Origin: Actinophytocola sp036555685
GTDB lineage: Bacteria > Actinomycetota > Actinomycetes > Mycobacteriales > Pseudonocardiaceae
Assembly (NCBI RefSeq): GCF_036555685.1
Contig: NZ_DATBKY010000281.1
Location: 1-13,096, forward strand
Length of the DNA: 13,096 nt
Reading direction: 5' to 3'
The translations under genes and the position numbers were made by a program. Below are positions 11,959 through 13,096 of this stretch, piece after piece. The notes under the pieces were generated by a model. The model worked only from the letters and a program-made list of their open reading frames with translations, was not told where the DNA came from and did no database searches. Position 1 is the first letter of the stretch. Each line of letters begins with the position of its first letter.

Positions 11959-13053
11959 ATGTCGACGCTGTTCGAGCCGACCAAGGCCGGCAAGCTGAAC
12001 CTGGCCAACCGGCTGGTCATGGCCCCGATGTCGCGCAACCGGGCCACCCCGGCCGGCGTGGTCACCCCGCTGGTCGCCGAGTACTACGCACAGCGGGCCA
12101 CCGCCGGGCTGATCATCGCCGAGGCCAGCCAGCCGAGCGCGCTCGGCCAGGGCTACCCGTGCACGCCGGGCCTGTACACCGACGAACAGATCGAGGCCTG
12201 GGCCACCGTCACCGACGCGGTACACCAGCGCGGTGGGTCGATCTTCGCCCAGGTGATGCACGCCGGCCGGATCAGCCACCCGGACAACACCGGCGGGCGC
12301 ACCCCGGTGGGACCGTCGGCGGTCAAGCCGGCCGGCGGGATCTTCACCCCGAACGGCTTCCAGGAGTTCGTCACGCCGCGCGAGCTGACCGTCGCCGAGA
12401 TCAAGGAGATCGTGGCCGACCACGGCGCCGCCGCCCGCCGGGCGATCGAGGGCGGGTTCGACGGGATCGAACTGCACGGGCACAGCGGGTTCCTGGTGCA
12501 CGAGTTCATCGGGTCCAACTCCAACCTGCGCACCGACCAGTACGGCGGGTCGGTGGCCAACCGGATCCGGCTCGCGGTGGAGATCGTCGGCGCGCTGGCC
12601 GAGGCGGCCGGACCGGAGCGGGTGAGCGTCCGGATCGGACCGGGCTTCAGCCTGAACGACGTGGTGGAGACCGACACCGAGGAGCACTACGCCGCACTGC
12701 TGTCCGAATTGGACAGCATCGGGGTGGAGTACCTGCACCTGCTGGTCGGCGACGTGGCCGGGCCGGTGCTCGCCTCGGTGCGGTCCCAGTGGGACCGGAC
12801 GCTCATCGTCAACCAGGAGGGCAGTGCCGGCCGGTCGGCCACCGACGTGCTCGAGGGCGCCACCGTGGCGGTGGACAACGGTGCCGACCTGGTCTCGATC
12901 GGCGCGGCCTTCCTGGCCAACCCCGACCTGGTTCGCCGGCTGCGCATCGGTGCCGAGCTGAACACGCCGATCGTGGAGCACTTCTACGGCGGCACCGAGG
13001 TCGGCTACACCGACTACCCCGAACTGGACGCCGGGCTGGACGCTGCTGCTTGA
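11959..13053 (+). CDS. old yellow enzyme (OYE)-family FMN oxidoreductase with altered active site
   Basis: A 364-residue TIM-barrel flavoenzyme of the alkene-reductase family, which normally reduces activated C=C bonds with NAD(P)H. The family backbone is intact: LVMAPMSRNRA (19-29), QVMHAGRISHP (98-108), ELHGHSGFLVHEF (171-183), TDQYGGS (192-198), VRIGPG (224-229), and FYGGTEVGYTDYP (342-354). Several key positions differ from the usual. In the H-x-x-[NH]-G-Y motif, His173 is kept, but the Asn/His is Ser176 and the proton-donor Tyr is Phe178. The Thr near the flavin is Ser25. The Arg normally after Gly in G-R-x-[FY]-x-A-N-P-D is Ala316. GAGGAG six to seven bases upstream marks the start. It is co-transcribed with the MFS gene. 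It may be a reductase with a different proton donor, or an isomerase or oxidase. Confidence 0.92.
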   Translation: MSTLFEPTKAGKLNLANRLVMAPMSRNRATPAGVVTPLVAEYYAQRATAGLIIAEASQPSALGQGYPCTPGLYTDEQIEAWATVTDAVHQRGGSIFAQVMHAGRISHPDNTGGRTPVGPSAVKPAGGIFTPNGFQEFVTPRELTVAEIKEIVADHGAAARRAIEGGFDGIELHGHSGFLVHEFIGSNSNLRTDQYGGSVANRIRLAVEIVGALAEAAGPERVSVRIGPGFSLNDVVETDTEEHYAALLSELDSIGVEYLHLLVGDVAGPVLASVRSQWDRTLIVNQEGSAGRSATDVLEGATVAVDNGADLVSIGAAFLANPDLVRRLRIGAELNTPIVEHFYGGTEVGYTDYPELDAGLDAAA

Positions 13054-13071
13054 TTCACGTACCGCGGAACC

Positions 13072-13096
13072 GCAGGCCGACCGTGTGCCGGCCTGC
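13072..13096 (+). terminator. probable terminator of the MFS-OYE operon (at window edge)
   Basis: GCAGGCCG (13072-13079) pairs with CGGCCTGC (13089-13096) around a nine-base loop, beginning 19 bases after the OYE stop. The stem may continue beyond the window, since a C lies just outside the left arm. No T-tract can be judged because the sequence ends. Confidence 0.5.

Noticed and set aside
10930..12981. A 683-codon minus-strand frame across the MFS and OYE genes
   Set aside because: It is a shadow of two well-recognised plus-strand proteins. Its translation is low-complexity, rich in His, Arg, Gln and Gly, with no domain.
1..13096. CRISPR array, insertion sequence or prophage genes
   Set aside because: No regularly spaced repeats, terminal inverted repeats, transposase or integrase motifs were seen on either strand.

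Overview
The window is GC-rich DNA whose codons end almost always in G or C. It carries an L,D-transpeptidase of the mycobacterial LdtMt2 type and a STAND/NB-ARC-TPR protein of the AfsR kind, so the source is very probably an actinomycete. I cannot place it more precisely. There is no integrase, transposase, plasmid gene or CRISPR array.

Left part (1-3886). A small basic protein of unknown function is translationally coupled (ATGA overlap) to a PfkB-family sugar/nucleoside kinase. The kinase gene meets, stop codon against stop codon, a convergent gene for a STAND ATPase (NB-ARC plus TPR repeats, with no DNA-binding or effector domain). Upstream of the ATPase gene is an AT-richer region with a perfect TATAAT and a 49-codon gene for a single-span membrane peptide. 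A strong hairpin terminator lies between that peptide gene and the next gene.

Middle (3886-5400). A lipoprotein L,D-transpeptidase on the minus strand makes 3-3 peptidoglycan cross-links. Its upstream region is shared with a tRNA-Lys(CUU) gene on the plus strand, which is followed at once by a 15-bp-stem terminator. This part looks like chromosomal core.

Right part (5400-13096). This is a compact divergent cluster of small-molecule enzymes. The minus-strand operon reads, in transcription order: cupin, class II (O-)methyltransferase, zinc alcohol dehydrogenase, SnoaL/NTF2-fold protein, salicylate-hydroxylase-like flavin monooxygenase, VOC/glyoxalase-fold protein. The plus-strand operon is a DHA2-type MFS exporter followed by an old-yellow-enzyme (OYE) flavoprotein, closed by a hairpin at the window edge. 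The two operons share a 220-bp promoter region with a TetR-type palindrome flanked by 12-bp direct repeats. A related palindrome precedes the VOC gene. The enzymes would together hydroxylate, methylate, dehydrogenate and isomerise or reduce an aromatic or enone substrate, and the product or toxin would be exported. No scaffold-building enzyme (PKS, NRPS, terpene synthase, shikimate-type) and no regulator gene lies inside the window. The set is therefore either a tailoring arm of a larger pathway continuing to the right, a stand-alone conversion of a primary metabolite, or a detoxification cassette. The OYE and the methyltransferase both lack residues normally used in catalysis, which is the most unusual thing seen here.
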